Positions 17,764-26,909 of a DNA stretch of 39,760 nucleotides are shown in pieces. The position numbers and the translations under genes were made by a program. Below the pieces are notes generated by a model, which had not been told where the DNA came from, ran no database searches, and saw only the letters and a list, made by a program, of their open reading frames with translations. The stretch's first letter is position 1. Every line of letters begins with the position of its first letter. Origin of the DNA: Bacteroidota bacterium (GTDB taxonomy: Bacteria > Bacteroidota > Bacteroidia > CAILMK01 > JAAYUY01); NCBI GenBank assembly GCA_016776505.1, contig JADHTG010000025.1, positions 1 through 39,760 on the forward strand, in the 5' to 3' direction.

Positions 17764-18213
17764 TCAATCCGAAATAATGGGACTTTCTGAATCACAAACC
17801 GGCGGACATGGATTTCCTATATTCGACTGTGTATTATATAAGGTTGCATCAACAACATCTTTGCCTTCATTATTAACACCTACAACAATTGCTATTTGTT
17901 TTGAAGTAAAATCTTTGCCAATATATATCCGAAATCCAATAAGATTAGAATTGTTTTTATCAATCAGTTTCATGGCTTCAAGTTGGGTTTTGTCGATATT
18001 GTATCCTTTTATTGCCTGACTTGGATTATCCAATTCGGAATTATAATTATTAACATAGGCTTTAGCCTCGGATACCGAAATAGCTGTAACTCCATTTCCA
18101 GAATCGTTTAACTCATTATTTTGAGTGAAAGAATATAAACCAGTTAATAAAACTGTAATAATTACACCACTTAAAAAGCTGCTAACACTTAAAGAGTTCT
18201 TTTTCGTCTTCAT
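17764..18213 (-). CDS. small secreted or membrane-tethered hypothetical protein
   Basis: A 149-residue protein not assigned to a named family. A basic start (MKTKK) and hydrophobic segment (about 11-29) act as a signal peptide or anchor. The exported part is acidic and Asn/Ser-rich, with a central stretch (GFRIYIGKDFTSKQIAIVVGV) that looks like an alternating beta fold, and ends with a paired cysteine motif CPPVC about ten residues from the C-terminus. The conserved-looking C-terminal CPPxC and the beta stretch recall small secreted proteins present in several copies in some Bacteroidota, but I cannot name the family. It diverges from the TPR/membrane gene at 18299, with which it may share the 85-base promoter region, and is followed by repeat copy 1. 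Confidence 0.7.
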   Translation of the reverse strand: MKTKKNSLSVSSFLSGVIITVLLTGLYSFTQNNELNDSGNGVTAISVSEAKAYVNNYNSELDNPSQAIKGYNIDKTQLEAMKLIDKNNSNLIGFRIYIGKDFTSKQIAIVVGVNNEGKDVVDATLYNTQSNIGNPCPPVCDSESPIISD

Positions 18214-18253
18214 TATTTGTTATTTAAATTAAAACTAATTAAAATTAATTGTG

Positions 18254-18261
18254 CAAATATA
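18254..18261 (-). promoter_or_regulatory. possible -7 box of the small secreted protein gene
   Basis: TATATTTG on the minus strand, 41 bases before the ATG at 18213, fits TANNTTTG. No TTTG lies at the right distance, so the promoter is only half supported. Confidence 0.3.
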
Positions 18262-18298
18262 AGATAAGCTTGTTAATTTTACATTTTATTTTTTGATT

Positions 18299-20146
18299 AT
18301 GAATAACAGTTATCCTGATTGTATTGGAAATCGCTATCGATTAAAGAGAATTTTTTATGGAGAATACTTTTTTCTCCTTATTTTATTAATAATGTCCAAC
18401 AGCAATTTGTATGGCCAGGCAGATCCTGTCAAATACACAAAGGAACAATGGAATATTATTAATAAAACAGAAAACTTAACGCATAAAATTCAAAAAATAT
18501 TCGGCTTGGCAAAATATTATTCTGATTACCTGGGCCATGATCAAATTGCGGATAGTATCAGCCAGATCGCTATTCAAATAGCAGAAGAAAGCCATATGCT
18601 GGATTTACGCCAACTTGCCTATAGCAGCTATATCCAATCTAATAATTTATATGCGTGTTATAGCAAGGCACTTGGCTATGCTCTCAAGGCTGAACAAATT
18701 TCTTTAGAAAGCAGCCCGAAAATTATTTATCAAAATACACTTAATCTTGCCACTGTTTATTTAGCCGGCTATGCATACGATAATGCGCTAAATTATAGCT
18801 ATAAAGCACTCTCCTTGATCACTACTTATAATAATGATTTGTGGAAAGCAGAGAGTTTTCTTAAAATTGGTAACAGCCTTGAAGGTAAAAATCAAAAAAT
18901 TGAAGCTTTCAGAAATTACCTGAATGCACTGAGCCTGGCTGAAAGACTGAAAAATATTGATTTACAGATAAAATGCTATGATTATTTATCTCATTTCTAC
19001 AACCTGAACAGGATTTACAATAAAGCAACCCAATATAAGTTGATGCAGATCGACCTGATAAAAAAACAAATACCTATAGATTCTTCTGCCCTGATTTGGA
19101 CAAAATATGACTTGCAAGTAATTGATTTGACATCCAACAACAATCAATTTAATGAAAGTACTATGCAGCATATCCTGGAGTTTGCACAACGCAATAATTA
19201 CAAACGATTATATAAATACGAACTCGCTCTTATACGGACACACCTAATCGAATCTGGCCAGATTAAACAATTGCACAGCTTATATGATCAGCAGTTTCCA
19301 GCTGAAATGAGAAATCTGGCCCAGGAAAATCCGGGACTATTTTACAGAATTAATGCTTTTTTTTATGAAGAGGAAAAAATGCATGATTCAGCTCTTTATT
19401 ATTTCAATAAAGCTGAAAAGATATTGCAAGCTCATCCCAATAAAATTATGCAATCAAATTTTTATTATCGCTTTGGTCAGTTTTTATTACGTAGTGATTT
19501 GAAGGACAGTGCCCTAACAAAATTTAATAAATCTTATGAATTGGCTAACGAAGCTGCTTATTTCGATTATATGTTAAATGCTTCGAGTCAACTTGAATTA
19601 ATTCATAAAAAAAATGGGGATTATAACAAGGCCTATCATTATGCAGTTTTGAACAAAGAATTAACCGATAGTATTAATAATATGTCGAAAAATGATCAAT
19701 TTCTGATTTTGGAAATTGACCATGAAACCAGACAAAGAGCTCAGGCGAATGAGTTGGAAAGACAAGCCACTGTCAAAAGGCATTCTTTACAGTACACAGC
19801 AATGGTTATCATTATAATAAGCATTTTCTTACTATTGCTCATGCTCGGAAGTTTAAAGGTTTCGGAATGGATAATTAAAATGCTTAGTTTCTTTTCATTA
19901 ATTTTTTTCTTCGAATTCATTGTTCTTATAGCCGATAATAAAATTCATACAATAACACATGGCGAACCCTGGAAAATTATGCTAATAAAAATCTTTTTAC
20001 TTGCCATTTTATTTCCCATGCATCATTGGATTGAAAGACGCGTAGTAGCATTTTTACTACATCCCGGATTAATCAATATAGCGAAGTATCCTATGCGCAA
20101 AAAACTTAGTAATCTGTTTAACAAAACGGAAACAAATCAGCACTAA
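18299..20146 (+). CDS. TPR protein with C-terminal multi-helix membrane domain
   Basis: A 615-residue protein. A signal-like hydrophobic segment (about 24-37, followed by LYGQ) precedes a long alpha-helical region of about 8-10 TPR-like repeats (about 45-465). A short coiled stretch (about 478-500) leads to a membrane helix (about 505-522). After it, a distinct block of two or three helices (SLIFFFEFIVLIADNKIHTI, then the polar HGEPWKI, then another helix) ends in a basic tail. The front is built like Bacteroidota TPR sensor kinases, but there is no kinase or DNA-binding domain. The ATG at 18299 is preferred over a TTG two codons upstream. Divergence from the small secreted protein gene suggests a pair. 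Function unknown; signalling or membrane scaffolding is a guess. Confidence 0.8.
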   Translation: MNNSYPDCIGNRYRLKRIFYGEYFFLLILLIMSNSNLYGQADPVKYTKEQWNIINKTENLTHKIQKIFGLAKYYSDYLGHDQIADSISQIAIQIAEESHMLDLRQLAYSSYIQSNNLYACYSKALGYALKAEQISLESSPKIIYQNTLNLATVYLAGYAYDNALNYSYKALSLITTYNNDLWKAESFLKIGNSLEGKNQKIEAFRNYLNALSLAERLKNIDLQIKCYDYLSHFYNLNRIYNKATQYKLMQIDLIKKQIPIDSSALIWTKYDLQVIDLTSNNNQFNESTMQHILEFAQRNNYKRLYKYELALIRTHLIESGQIKQLHSLYDQQFPAEMRNLAQENPGLFYRINAFFYEEEKMHDSALYYFNKAEKILQAHPNKIMQSNFYYRFGQFLLRSDLKDSALTKFNKSYELANEAAYFDYMLNASSQLELIHKKNGDYNKAYHYAVLNKELTDSINNMSKNDQFLILEIDHETRQRAQANELERQATVKRHSLQYTAMVIIIISIFLLLLMLGSLKVSEWIIKMLSFFSLIFFFEFIVLIADNKIHTITHGEPWKIMLIKIFLLAILFPMHHWIERRVVAFLLHPGLINIAKYPMRKKLSNLFNKTETNQH

Positions 20147-20218
20147 ATATTTCACCTTGTTCGAATTCATGTAAAAATTCTGGATGATGTAAGCCCTGTC
20201 GCCACAAAGAAAGAAACT

Positions 20219-20385
20219 GATTGGACGACTAGCAGGAGATTGCCGGTTCTTCCCCATCGATAACCCAAACAAAAGCCCTGAAATGACGGGTTGGGATTTA
20301 GAAAGTCAATGAACGGGAATTGAAAAGATCGTACTGAAAACATATTACTCAACCTAACAGGAGCAATGCCAGCTGCTAGGTTGAG
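20219..20385. repeat. structured dispersed repeat, copy 2
   Basis: It shares the 39-base left end with copy 1 (37 of 39 identical, 20219-20257) and ends in the second hairpin (CTCAACCTAACAG 20348-20360, CTGCTAGGTTGAG 20373-20385, 12 of 13 paired). The first hairpin is missing. It lies between convergent genes, seven bases from the stop of the minus-strand gene at 20392. Confidence 0.78.
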
Positions 20386-20391
20386 TATTGT

Positions 20392-23300
20392 TTATTTCAA
20401 AAATACTTTTTCAGTGTGCTGGATCATATCACTTTGTATTTTCACCAGGTAATAGCCTGAAATAACACCCGGATTAATGGATTGAAATCCGGTATTTAGT
20501 TTTGAAGAATATACACTTTTGCCAAGCATATCAAAAATCTGTACCTGAGATTCAGAATAAAAAGGATTAATAATATTAATACTATTGCTAGAAGGAAATA
20601 TAGAAATTTCGATGTTATCTGATTCTGAAATTCCGGTGGTCCCTGTGAATTGAATTTCAAACCTGCTTTTGATCGATCCTTTAGGACTAGTAAATGTATA
20701 TTCCTTCACATCATTTAAATTTACTGTTATGTTTAATAACCTGTCTTTGAGATAAATTTTCTGAGCACCGAAATTCTCTGTTTCATTGAGTTTGATTATA
20801 TAATTCCCACCTACATTAGCATCCAGCCCAAGTTGAATTATCCTGTTATTAATAAATGATGAGAATGATTGTATTGAATAGCCGTTTAGATCATCTTTCA
20901 TTAAGGAATAAAAAGCTAATTCCGTGTTTCCTTTAAGTTTTCTTCCATCATAATCACTATCAAAACCTTCAGTGGCATCATCAATAAAAGCAATCAATAT
21001 TTCATTGTAATTATTTTTACTGTCTGTCACACTCAGAGTGAATTTTGGGTAAGTTACAGGATCTGGAATGAAAAACTGGGTATTGTTTCCGCTTACTTTC
21101 ATGGCTTCTGTAAAGCTGACACTGGATCCGCTGCTATTACTTTGTACAAAAAAACCCTGTCCGCTTCCTAGATATGCTGTGGGTGTCTGGCTGTTGGCTG
21201 AACCAGTTGATCCAGCACTGTTAATTGTACCATAATCCGCTGTGGAATATCCGCTTCCACCTGTTGCATCATCAATCCAGAAATAAGCTGTACCATTTAT
21301 ATTTGGATTATTTGAACTTCTGAGAAATCCATTAGTTGCATTTGTCAAGTCAATGGCACATGGATAAGGATTACCGATCAGGTTCCATTGATTATTAGTA
21401 CTTGAAATTGTTGGAGATACTGTTCCTGTATTCATATTTCCAGTAAAACTGTTAGTTAAGGGTGTAGAAGATGTATGATCATATCCTGTCACATAACCCT
21501 TAGCAGGTGTCATAGCATTAGCTGAAAAAACTCTGACAAAGGACTGAGAACTAATATCAAATTCATAGGCATTGTAGTTGCCATAACTTGCACTACCAAG
21601 AATGGATGAAACTGTTCCATTTGAAATAGGCGATGAAATATGATGGTTTTTGGCTGTCGCGACCACGCTTATATATCTTTCTGCAGAAATATTTCCTGTA
21701 ATAGTTGTACTATTCGTATTTCCCACTGAGGCCGTTCCTGAAGCATCAGATTGTAATGTTAAAGTCTGACCATTAATAGTAAGCGACTTTGTGCCTGACG
21801 CATTGAAAGTAATGTTGCCAGCTGGTGCAATATTTAACGCACTGCCTAAGGTCATGCTAGTTGTGCTCCCTGTACCAATTGTTAGATATTGAAGCGTTTG
21901 TGTTGTTGAGGATGAATTATCAAAATAAACAGTTCCAACTGCTGCACCAATAATTAAACTTGAAGTCGCTGAACCAGTAAGCGAATTAGAAGCAGAGCCA
22001 CTGAATGTTCCATTAAGTGTTAGGGTATTGCTTTCACCTATGGCAAGTTTGCCAGAGCTTAGGATCAATGCGCCTGCAATAGTAAATGATTTATCCAGGC
22101 TAACTCCATTACTGTTATTAATAGTGAGATTAGTCATTTCTCCGCTTGTACCGTTATCAATAGTTGTTGAACTGCCTGGAAAAGTTTGCGAAGACCCACC
22201 CTGCAAAATAATTGTTCCAAGATTATCTATTGATGCTGTACCATCAGTATAAGTTCCTGTTATGATTAGTGTAACTCCTGCATCAACTACCAGGGTTCCA
22301 CTGCTCAAGGTTAAGTTAGCTAAGGTTTGATCAGAACTTACCTTTAAAGTACCGCCATCAATAGTCATATTATTCGTAATAGGGATAGTAGTTCCTCCAG
22401 TTTTGTTCAGTTGCAATGTACCTGCACTTACAGTGGTTAATCCAGTATACAGATTTCCACCTGTTAGCGTCAAAGTTCCGGATCCGGTCTTTGTCAATGC
22501 TCCGGATGTCGAAGTACTTGCTCCTGAAATCGTTAAAGTATTAGTACTAATATTAATAGTTGAGGTAGTGGATGCAGCTAATGTAAAGTTTCTGTCTGTT
22601 GAAGCAGTTGCACCGGTATACGACAAAGTTGCTTCATCTAAAACCAGGTTTGCTGCTGCGTTAGCAGCCTGACCTAAATTTCCTGCAACTCCACCATTAC
22701 CGATAGTAGCAACACTTAATGTTCCATCATTTATTTTTACTCCGCCAGAAAAAGTATTGGTACCTGAAAGCGTTAACGTTGCAGTACCAACCTTGACCAA
22801 ATAGCCTGAACCCGAAATAATACCGGAAAGTTGCAGGTTGCCGCTGCCATTTGCAGATACACTTAAACGAGCAGAAGAACCGCTGATAATGATACCGTTG
22901 GTGACTCCAGAACCAGAAGACAAATCTGCTAAAGGTTGCAACAGGCCACGAGCGAAATCTGTAGATGTAATTGTTGATGTGAGCGTACCGGAGCCAAGCG
23001 ATGTGGAATTATTGATTCTAATAGTTGGTACTCCACCACTACTACCACTCATGGTTACTCCACCTGAAAATGTTTTAGCTCCGTTTAGCATTAACCAGCG
23101 TCCACCTCCACTACTTGTAGCAATTATCCCCCCACTTCCTGAAATGCTGCCACTTAAAGTAACATCTTTTCCACTGGACCCACCCAAAACCGGAATAGTA
23201 ACCGTGCCACTTGTAAGGGAAAAAGAATTTGAAAAGGTTACAGCTGAACCTCCGCCAGTGCCCATTAAAGTGGTTCCGTTGCTCATGGTTATTGTACCAG

Positions 23301-23883
23301 ATGACAGATTACCACTACTACTGAAACCAATTGTTCCCTCATTTATTGAAGTTCCGCCATTATAGGTATTTGATTCGGTAAGGGTAAGGGTATTGGAGCC
23401 TGATTTTATTAATGCATATCCAGAACCACTGATTACACCCTCAACAGTGATATCTCCAGAAGCGGTGTTAAATGTTCTATTGGCAGTTAATGCCATGGCT
23501 ATGCTTATCGTCTGCAAATTTGAGCTATTGTTTGTAACATCAGCTCCCAATGATATCGAATTGCCAGAAAGTGTGAATGCACTTGACCCACTGTTAAATG
23601 TAATTCCGGCAAAATTAGTTGCAGCAGCAAAGTTATTTGATGGCGTTAATCGTGTTGATCCTTCAAAAATTAATGAATTGGTAGCTACAGGAGCTGTTCC
23701 GCCCCAATTATCTGCTGTGGTCCAATTATTATCAACACCTCCTCCATTCCATGTCGCAGATTGTGAAAACAAAACAATTGGGTTTAAACATAAAAATCCG
23801 ATTAGAGTAAACATCCATAAAGATTTTGTATTCACCTGAATTAATTTGAGAGATTTAATATTGGTGTAAAGATTTTTTTTCAT
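20392..23883 (-). CDS. T9SS-secreted beta-strand-repeat surface protein
   Basis: A 1163-residue exported protein. An extended signal peptide (about 1-41, ending LFSQS) is followed by TWNGGGVDNNWTTADNWGG, the usual opening of proteins with autotransporter-associated beta-strand repeats. At least five such repeats (for example GSNTLTLTESNTYNGGT, TATLTLSGTNTFSGGV, GSGTLTLTGGNLYTGLT) build a right-handed beta-helix to about residue 680. The middle part resembles Bacteroidota surface proteins (ISSPISNG, WNLIGNPYPCAIDL). The end (about 1085-1163; IFPSSNSINI, MLGKSVYSS, YYLVKIQSD) is a type A T9SS sorting domain, so it is exported through the type IX system and probably attached to the surface. No enzyme domain is seen; adhesion is a plausible role. 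Low complexity (Ser/Thr/Gly) gives long false frames on the opposite strand. Confidence 0.9.
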   Translation of the reverse strand: MKKNLYTNIKSLKLIQVNTKSLWMFTLIGFLCLNPIVLFSQSATWNGGGVDNNWTTADNWGGTAPVATNSLIFEGSTRLTPSNNFAAATNFAGITFNSGSSAFTLSGNSISLGADVTNNSSNLQTISIAMALTANRTFNTASGDITVEGVISGSGYALIKSGSNTLTLTESNTYNGGTSINEGTIGFSSSGNLSSGTITMSNGTTLMGTGGGSAVTFSNSFSLTSGTVTIPVLGGSSGKDVTLSGSISGSGGIIATSSGGGRWLMLNGAKTFSGGVTMSGSSGGVPTIRINNSTSLGSGTLTSTITSTDFARGLLQPLADLSSGSGVTNGIIISGSSARLSVSANGSGNLQLSGIISGSGYLVKVGTATLTLSGTNTFSGGVKINDGTLSVATIGNGGVAGNLGQAANAAANLVLDEATLSYTGATASTDRNFTLAASTTSTINISTNTLTISGASTSTSGALTKTGSGTLTLTGGNLYTGLTTVSAGTLQLNKTGGTTIPITNNMTIDGGTLKVSSDQTLANLTLSSGTLVVDAGVTLIITGTYTDGTASIDNLGTIILQGGSSQTFPGSSTTIDNGTSGEMTNLTINNSNGVSLDKSFTIAGALILSSGKLAIGESNTLTLNGTFSGSASNSLTGSATSSLIIGAAVGTVYFDNSSSTTQTLQYLTIGTGSTTSMTLGSALNIAPAGNITFNASGTKSLTINGQTLTLQSDASGTASVGNTNSTTITGNISAERYISVVATAKNHHISSPISNGTVSSILGSASYGNYNAYEFDISSQSFVRVFSANAMTPAKGYVTGYDHTSSTPLTNSFTGNMNTGTVSPTISSTNNQWNLIGNPYPCAIDLTNATNGFLRSSNNPNINGTAYFWIDDATGGSGYSTADYGTINSAGSTGSANSQTPTAYLGSGQGFFVQSNSSGSSVSFTEAMKVSGNNTQFFIPDPVTYPKFTLSVTDSKNNYNEILIAFIDDATEGFDSDYDGRKLKGNTELAFYSLMKDDLNGYSIQSFSSFINNRIIQLGLDANVGGNYIIKLNETENFGAQKIYLKDRLLNITVNLNDVKEYTFTSPKGSIKSRFEIQFTGTTGISESDNIEISIFPSSNSINIINPFYSESQVQIFDMLGKSVYSSKLNTGFQSINPGVISGYYLVKIQSDMIQHTEKVFLK

Positions 23884-24154
23884 TTTACTATTGTTTTAGG
23901 ATGAAATAATTAGAAATTGTTATCATGAGAAGTAATGAATATAAATTACCAGTAAAAATTTCGAATACTTTCATTGATTTAAATTGTTTTATGAAACTTC
24001 AAGGTTATTTTACCTGAAATAATAGAACTTTATGACAGCAGAAATATATAGCTTATTCAATTTATAAAATATGTAACTAGATATTATGGAATTCAACTTT
24101 GAAGATTCTAATATAATTGGTATAATTGATTTAAATATTCAATAATTTAATATG

Positions 24155-24162
24155 CAAATATA
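24155..24162 (-). promoter_or_regulatory. possible -7 box of the surface protein gene
   Basis: TATATTTG on the minus strand, followed by CAT as in other strong Bacteroidota promoters. No -33 TTTG at the proper distance was seen. Confidence 0.3.
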
Positions 24163-24323
24163 ATTTAAATATGTAGTTAATATTTATTTATTCCAATTTT
24201 TATTTTAGATCTCTTTTAAATAACCCCTGTGCTTTCCTCAATATGTATTATTTGCTTAAGTGGTAGGATGGACCATACGAAAAAACCTTGCTGAGTAATA
24301 ATTTCAAGACTTGCTTGCCCACA

Positions 24324-24445
24324 CTTAACAGGTTGAAACCAAAGCTGTTAGGCTGGGAATTGAAAAGCCTATTAGGGGAAATTGAAAAGTTAGTATTGAA
24401 AGTTATAACTAAATCTAACAGCAGCAAGGCCAGCTGATAGGTTTT
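24324..24445. repeat. structured dispersed repeat, copy 3
   Basis: A diverged copy lacking the left 39-base end. It keeps the first hairpin as CTTAACAG (24324-24331) and CTGTTAGG (24345-24352) with a longer loop, the GGGAATTGAAAAG linker word, and the second hairpin AATCTAACAG (24412-24421) and CTGATAGGTT (24434-24443) around CAGCAAGGCCAG. It lies about 80 bases 3' of the second Rrf2 gene. Confidence 0.7.
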
Positions 24446-24525
24446 CAGCGAATTCGAGATTCCTGCTTGAATAGGATTGACGACAGACAGAGTTTTGGAG
24501 ACTTTTATTTTAACAGGAAATCCTT

Positions 24526-24930
24526 TCAGGAAAGGTAATCATTTAATGTTTTAGATTGGAGATACTCCTTGAATTGGGCGGTCATTTTACGAGTTACCTC
24601 ATTAAAAATGCATTTTTCAAAAGGACATACCTGATGTTCCATCGGACATTTGGTATCCTGGATTTCTCCTTCAATTCCCTCATAAATTTCCAGTAAAGTG
24701 ATCTTGTCAGGAGCTTTTCTCAATGTAAAGCCCCCGCTGGGCCCGCGGAATGAATTGAGAAAACCTAATTTCACCAAACGTTGAAACACTTTGGCTACAT
24801 GATGTTTGGATGAACCTGTAAGCTCGGCTATTTTAACCACATTCACCATTTCCTTTTTGGATTTAGCGATGAGAATGATCCCATGCAAACCGATGGATGC
24901 AGCTTCAGATATGGTAACGACCTTAGACAT
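24526..24930 (-). CDS. second Rrf2-family iron-sulfur regulator
   Basis: A 134-residue paralogue of the regulator at 16917-17345: same N-terminus (MSKVVTISEA), helix-turn-helix (about 28-50), wing RGPSGGFTLRK and the same C-X6-C-X4-C cysteine triplet (KCPMEHQVCPFEKC), so probably a redox or nitric-oxide responsive DNA-binding protein. It is a single-gene transcript with a TATATTTG box 28 bases before its ATG. It may regulate the nearby dnaJ-grpE side or the nitrogen genes; nothing in the sequence decides. The last codons lie inside a small hairpin (CCTTTCCTGAAAGG) that includes the stop. Confidence 0.9.
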   Translation of the reverse strand: MSKVVTISEAASIGLHGIILIAKSKKEMVNVVKIAELTGSSKHHVAKVFQRLVKLGFLNSFRGPSGGFTLRKAPDKITLLEIYEGIEGEIQDTKCPMEHQVCPFEKCIFNEVTRKMTAQFKEYLQSKTLNDYLS

Positions 24931-24957
24931 AATTCAGCATATTAGTAATTTAATACT

Positions 24958-24965
24958 CAAATATA
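24958..24965 (-). promoter_or_regulatory. possible -7 box of the second Rrf2 gene
   Basis: TATATTTG on the minus strand, identical to the box before the first Rrf2 gene. No matching TTTG upstream. Confidence 0.3.
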
Positions 24966-25103
24966 GCTGAAAAAGTCAAGCCTGATGAAATAAAGTGTAT
25001 GTTTTAAAACACCCGCATGTAATTGCATTTATGAATGCAATCTGTCAATAACAAGAATAAACAGAAAAAACTTCCAGGATTAATATAGATTTGTTGGCTT
25101 CCA

Positions 25104-26261
25104 TTATTTGAACATCTCTCTCACCTTATCAAAAATTCCTTCTTCAGAATGATCGGGATCAGGATTGAAATTTGGAGATTTTTTTAAGTTCTCCAAGGCC
25201 TTTTTTTCTTCAGTGCTCATTTTCGAAGGCACCCAAATATTCACATGAATTAATTGATCACCCCTTCCATAGGCATTAAGCTCTGGCACTCCTTTGTTCC
25301 TAAGCCTGAATACTTTGCCTCCCTGTGTTCCTGCCGGAATACTGATTTTTGCTTTTCCATCAATTGTGGGTACCTCCACCTGGGTGCCGAGGGCGACATC
25401 GGCAAAATTTAAATAAAGATCATACACTACATTGGTTCCCTCCCTCTTAAGATTTGGATCTTCTTTTTCTTCAATAGCCACAATTAAATCCCCAGGGACT
25501 CCTCCTCTGGGAGCAGCATTTCCTTTTCCATTTACTGCCAGCTGAACACCATCAGTGACTCCTGCCGGAACTTTGATGTCAATGACTTCCTCTCCCATTA
25601 CCCGTCCATCGCCACGACAATTGCCACACTGAGCCGAGATGATCTGACCTTCTCCATTACATGATGTGCAGGTGGATGTAGTATACATTTGTCCTAAAAA
25701 GGTATTTGTTGCACGCTTCACCTGGCCTGATCCACCGCAGGCGGAACATGATCTGAAGGAATTTCGATCTTTAGCACCACTTCCTCCACAGGTATTGCAG
25801 GATACCGATTTCTTGACCTTGATCTTTTTACTTACTCCATGAGCAATATCTTTTAGTGTCAATTGTACTTTGACTCGTAAATCACTTCCCTTAAAAGTCC
25901 TTCTTCTGCTTCCACTTCTGCCTCCCCCACCAAAAAAGGAATCGAAAGGACTTCCTGCTCCTCCGAATATATCACCAAAATGCTCAAAAATATCCTCCAT
26001 GGACATTCCGCCACCACCAAATCCCTGCTGACCCTGCACTCCTGCATGTCCAAATTTATCATAACGATTGCGTTTATCCGAATCGCTTAATATTTCATAA
26101 GCTTCTGCTGCTTCCTTGAATTTCTCTTCAGCTTCTTTATTATCAGGATTTTTATCCGGATGATATTTAATCGCCATCTGGCGATAGGCTTTTTTTATTT
26201 CATCGGCACTGGCATTGCGGTTAACGCCAAGTATTTCATAATAATCTCTTTTTGTTGCCAT
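25104..26261 (-). CDS. dnaJ: chaperone DnaJ (Hsp40)
   Basis: A 385-residue type I J-protein that delivers unfolded clients to DnaK and stimulates its ATPase. The J domain with HPD at 34-36 (KYHPDKNP) is followed by a Gly/Phe-rich stretch (about 75-120). Next is the zinc-binding domain with all four CXXCXGXG repeats ([32 protein letters not shown]) and the client-binding beta domains (about 215-345). Full length for the family. It starts two bases after the grpE stop, so the two are co-transcribed. dnaK itself is not in this window. Confidence 0.98.
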   Translation of the reverse strand: MATKRDYYEILGVNRNASADEIKKAYRQMAIKYHPDKNPDNKEAEEKFKEAAEAYEILSDSDKRNRYDKFGHAGVQGQQGFGGGGMSMEDIFEHFGDIFGGAGSPFDSFFGGGGRSGSRRRTFKGSDLRVKVQLTLKDIAHGVSKKIKVKKSVSCNTCGGSGAKDRNSFRSCSACGGSGQVKRATNTFLGQMYTTSTCTSCNGEGQIISAQCGNCRGDGRVMGEEVIDIKVPAGVTDGVQLAVNGKGNAAPRGGVPGDLIVAIEEKEDPNLKREGTNVVYDLYLNFADVALGTQVEVPTIDGKAKISIPAGTQGGKVFRLRNKGVPELNAYGRGDQLIHVNIWVPSKMSTEEKKALENLKKSPNFNPDPDHSEEGIFDKVREMFK

Positions 26262-26263
26262 AT

Positions 26264-26839
26264 TTATGCTCCTACTATTACCTGACTATGCCTGATGACT
26301 TTGCCATTTAATGAATATCCTTTTTGAACTTGATCGACTACTTTTCCGACCAATTTCTTTTTCGGTGCAGGTATTTTGTTTAAAGCCTCATGTATTTCAG
26401 GATCGAAATCCTTACCTATGCATTCCACTTCATGTAAACCTTTCCCTTCAAGTGATTTTTTGAGTTTATGATAAATTAAATTAACACCATCGAAAATACT
26501 GCTGATTTCGTTGGCATCTTTCATAGATTTAATCGCACGATCAAAATCGTCTAAAACAGGAAGTATTTCAATCATTACATTTTCTGATGCATAATCGATC
26601 AGATCGATTTTTTCCTTCGCGCTTCTTCTTTTAAAATTCTCAAAATCAGAATAAAGTCTAAGGTATTTATCCTGTAATTCATCCCTTTCGGCTTTTAGTT
26701 TATCCAGTTCAGTCTCCTTCCCTTTTGACTCGACTTTGACCTTAGGCTTGCCCGTTTTACCCTTTTTCTCAGTTGCCTGGGCTGCATTTTTTTCTTTCTG
26801 AATTTCCTCGTTTCCGTTTGTATTTTCCTTCTTAGCCAT
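26264..26839 (-). CDS. grpE: nucleotide exchange factor GrpE
   Basis: A 191-residue GrpE, the ADP-release factor for DnaK. A charged, Lys/Glu-rich N-terminal coiled region (about 1-75) leads into [16 protein letters not shown] and the conserved beta domain ending in [12 protein letters not shown] and [18 protein letters not shown]. The ATG at 26839 is preferred because an AGG sits just upstream and family members start with a charged tail; an upstream ATG at 26866 would add nine residues. It lies directly before dnaJ. Confidence 0.96.
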   Translation of the reverse strand: MAKKENTNGNEEIQKEKNAAQATEKKGKTGKPKVKVESKGKETELDKLKAERDELQDKYLRLYSDFENFKRRSAKEKIDLIDYASENVMIEILPVLDDFDRAIKSMKDANEISSIFDGVNLIYHKLKKSLEGKGLHEVECIGKDFDPEIHEALNKIPAPKKKLVGKVVDQVQKGYSLNGKVIRHSQVIVGA

Positions 26840-26909
26840 ACGACCTAAAATTTGCTGAATCAACATTCAATTTTATTGCCAAAAGGTAGAATTGCCAATA
26901 TGACAGCGA

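Larger units (their letters stand above)
23884..24525. other. long intergenic region with promoter and repeat copy 3
   Basis: About 640 bases, very AT-rich in the first half. A TATATTTG -7 box (24162-24155, minus strand) would give the surface-protein mRNA a leader of about 270 nt. Repeat copy 3 occupies 24324-24445. No gene, tRNA or known riboswitch was recognised. Confidence 0.5.

Noticed and set aside
22028..23839. Three plus-strand open frames of 74-175 codons opposite the surface protein
   Set aside because: They mirror the repeated Ser/Thr/Gly/Val composition of the minus-strand beta-strand repeats and have no recognisable family, start context or promoter.
17346..24525. Prophage, transposon or integron carrying the accessory block
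   Set aside because: No integrase, transposase, attachment-like direct repeats or tRNA target is visible; only the dispersed repeat copies suggest mobility.
24522..24535. Small hairpin CCTTTC/GAAAGG as terminator of the second Rrf2 gene
   Set aside because: The stem includes the stop codon, is short, and is not followed by a T-run on the minus strand.
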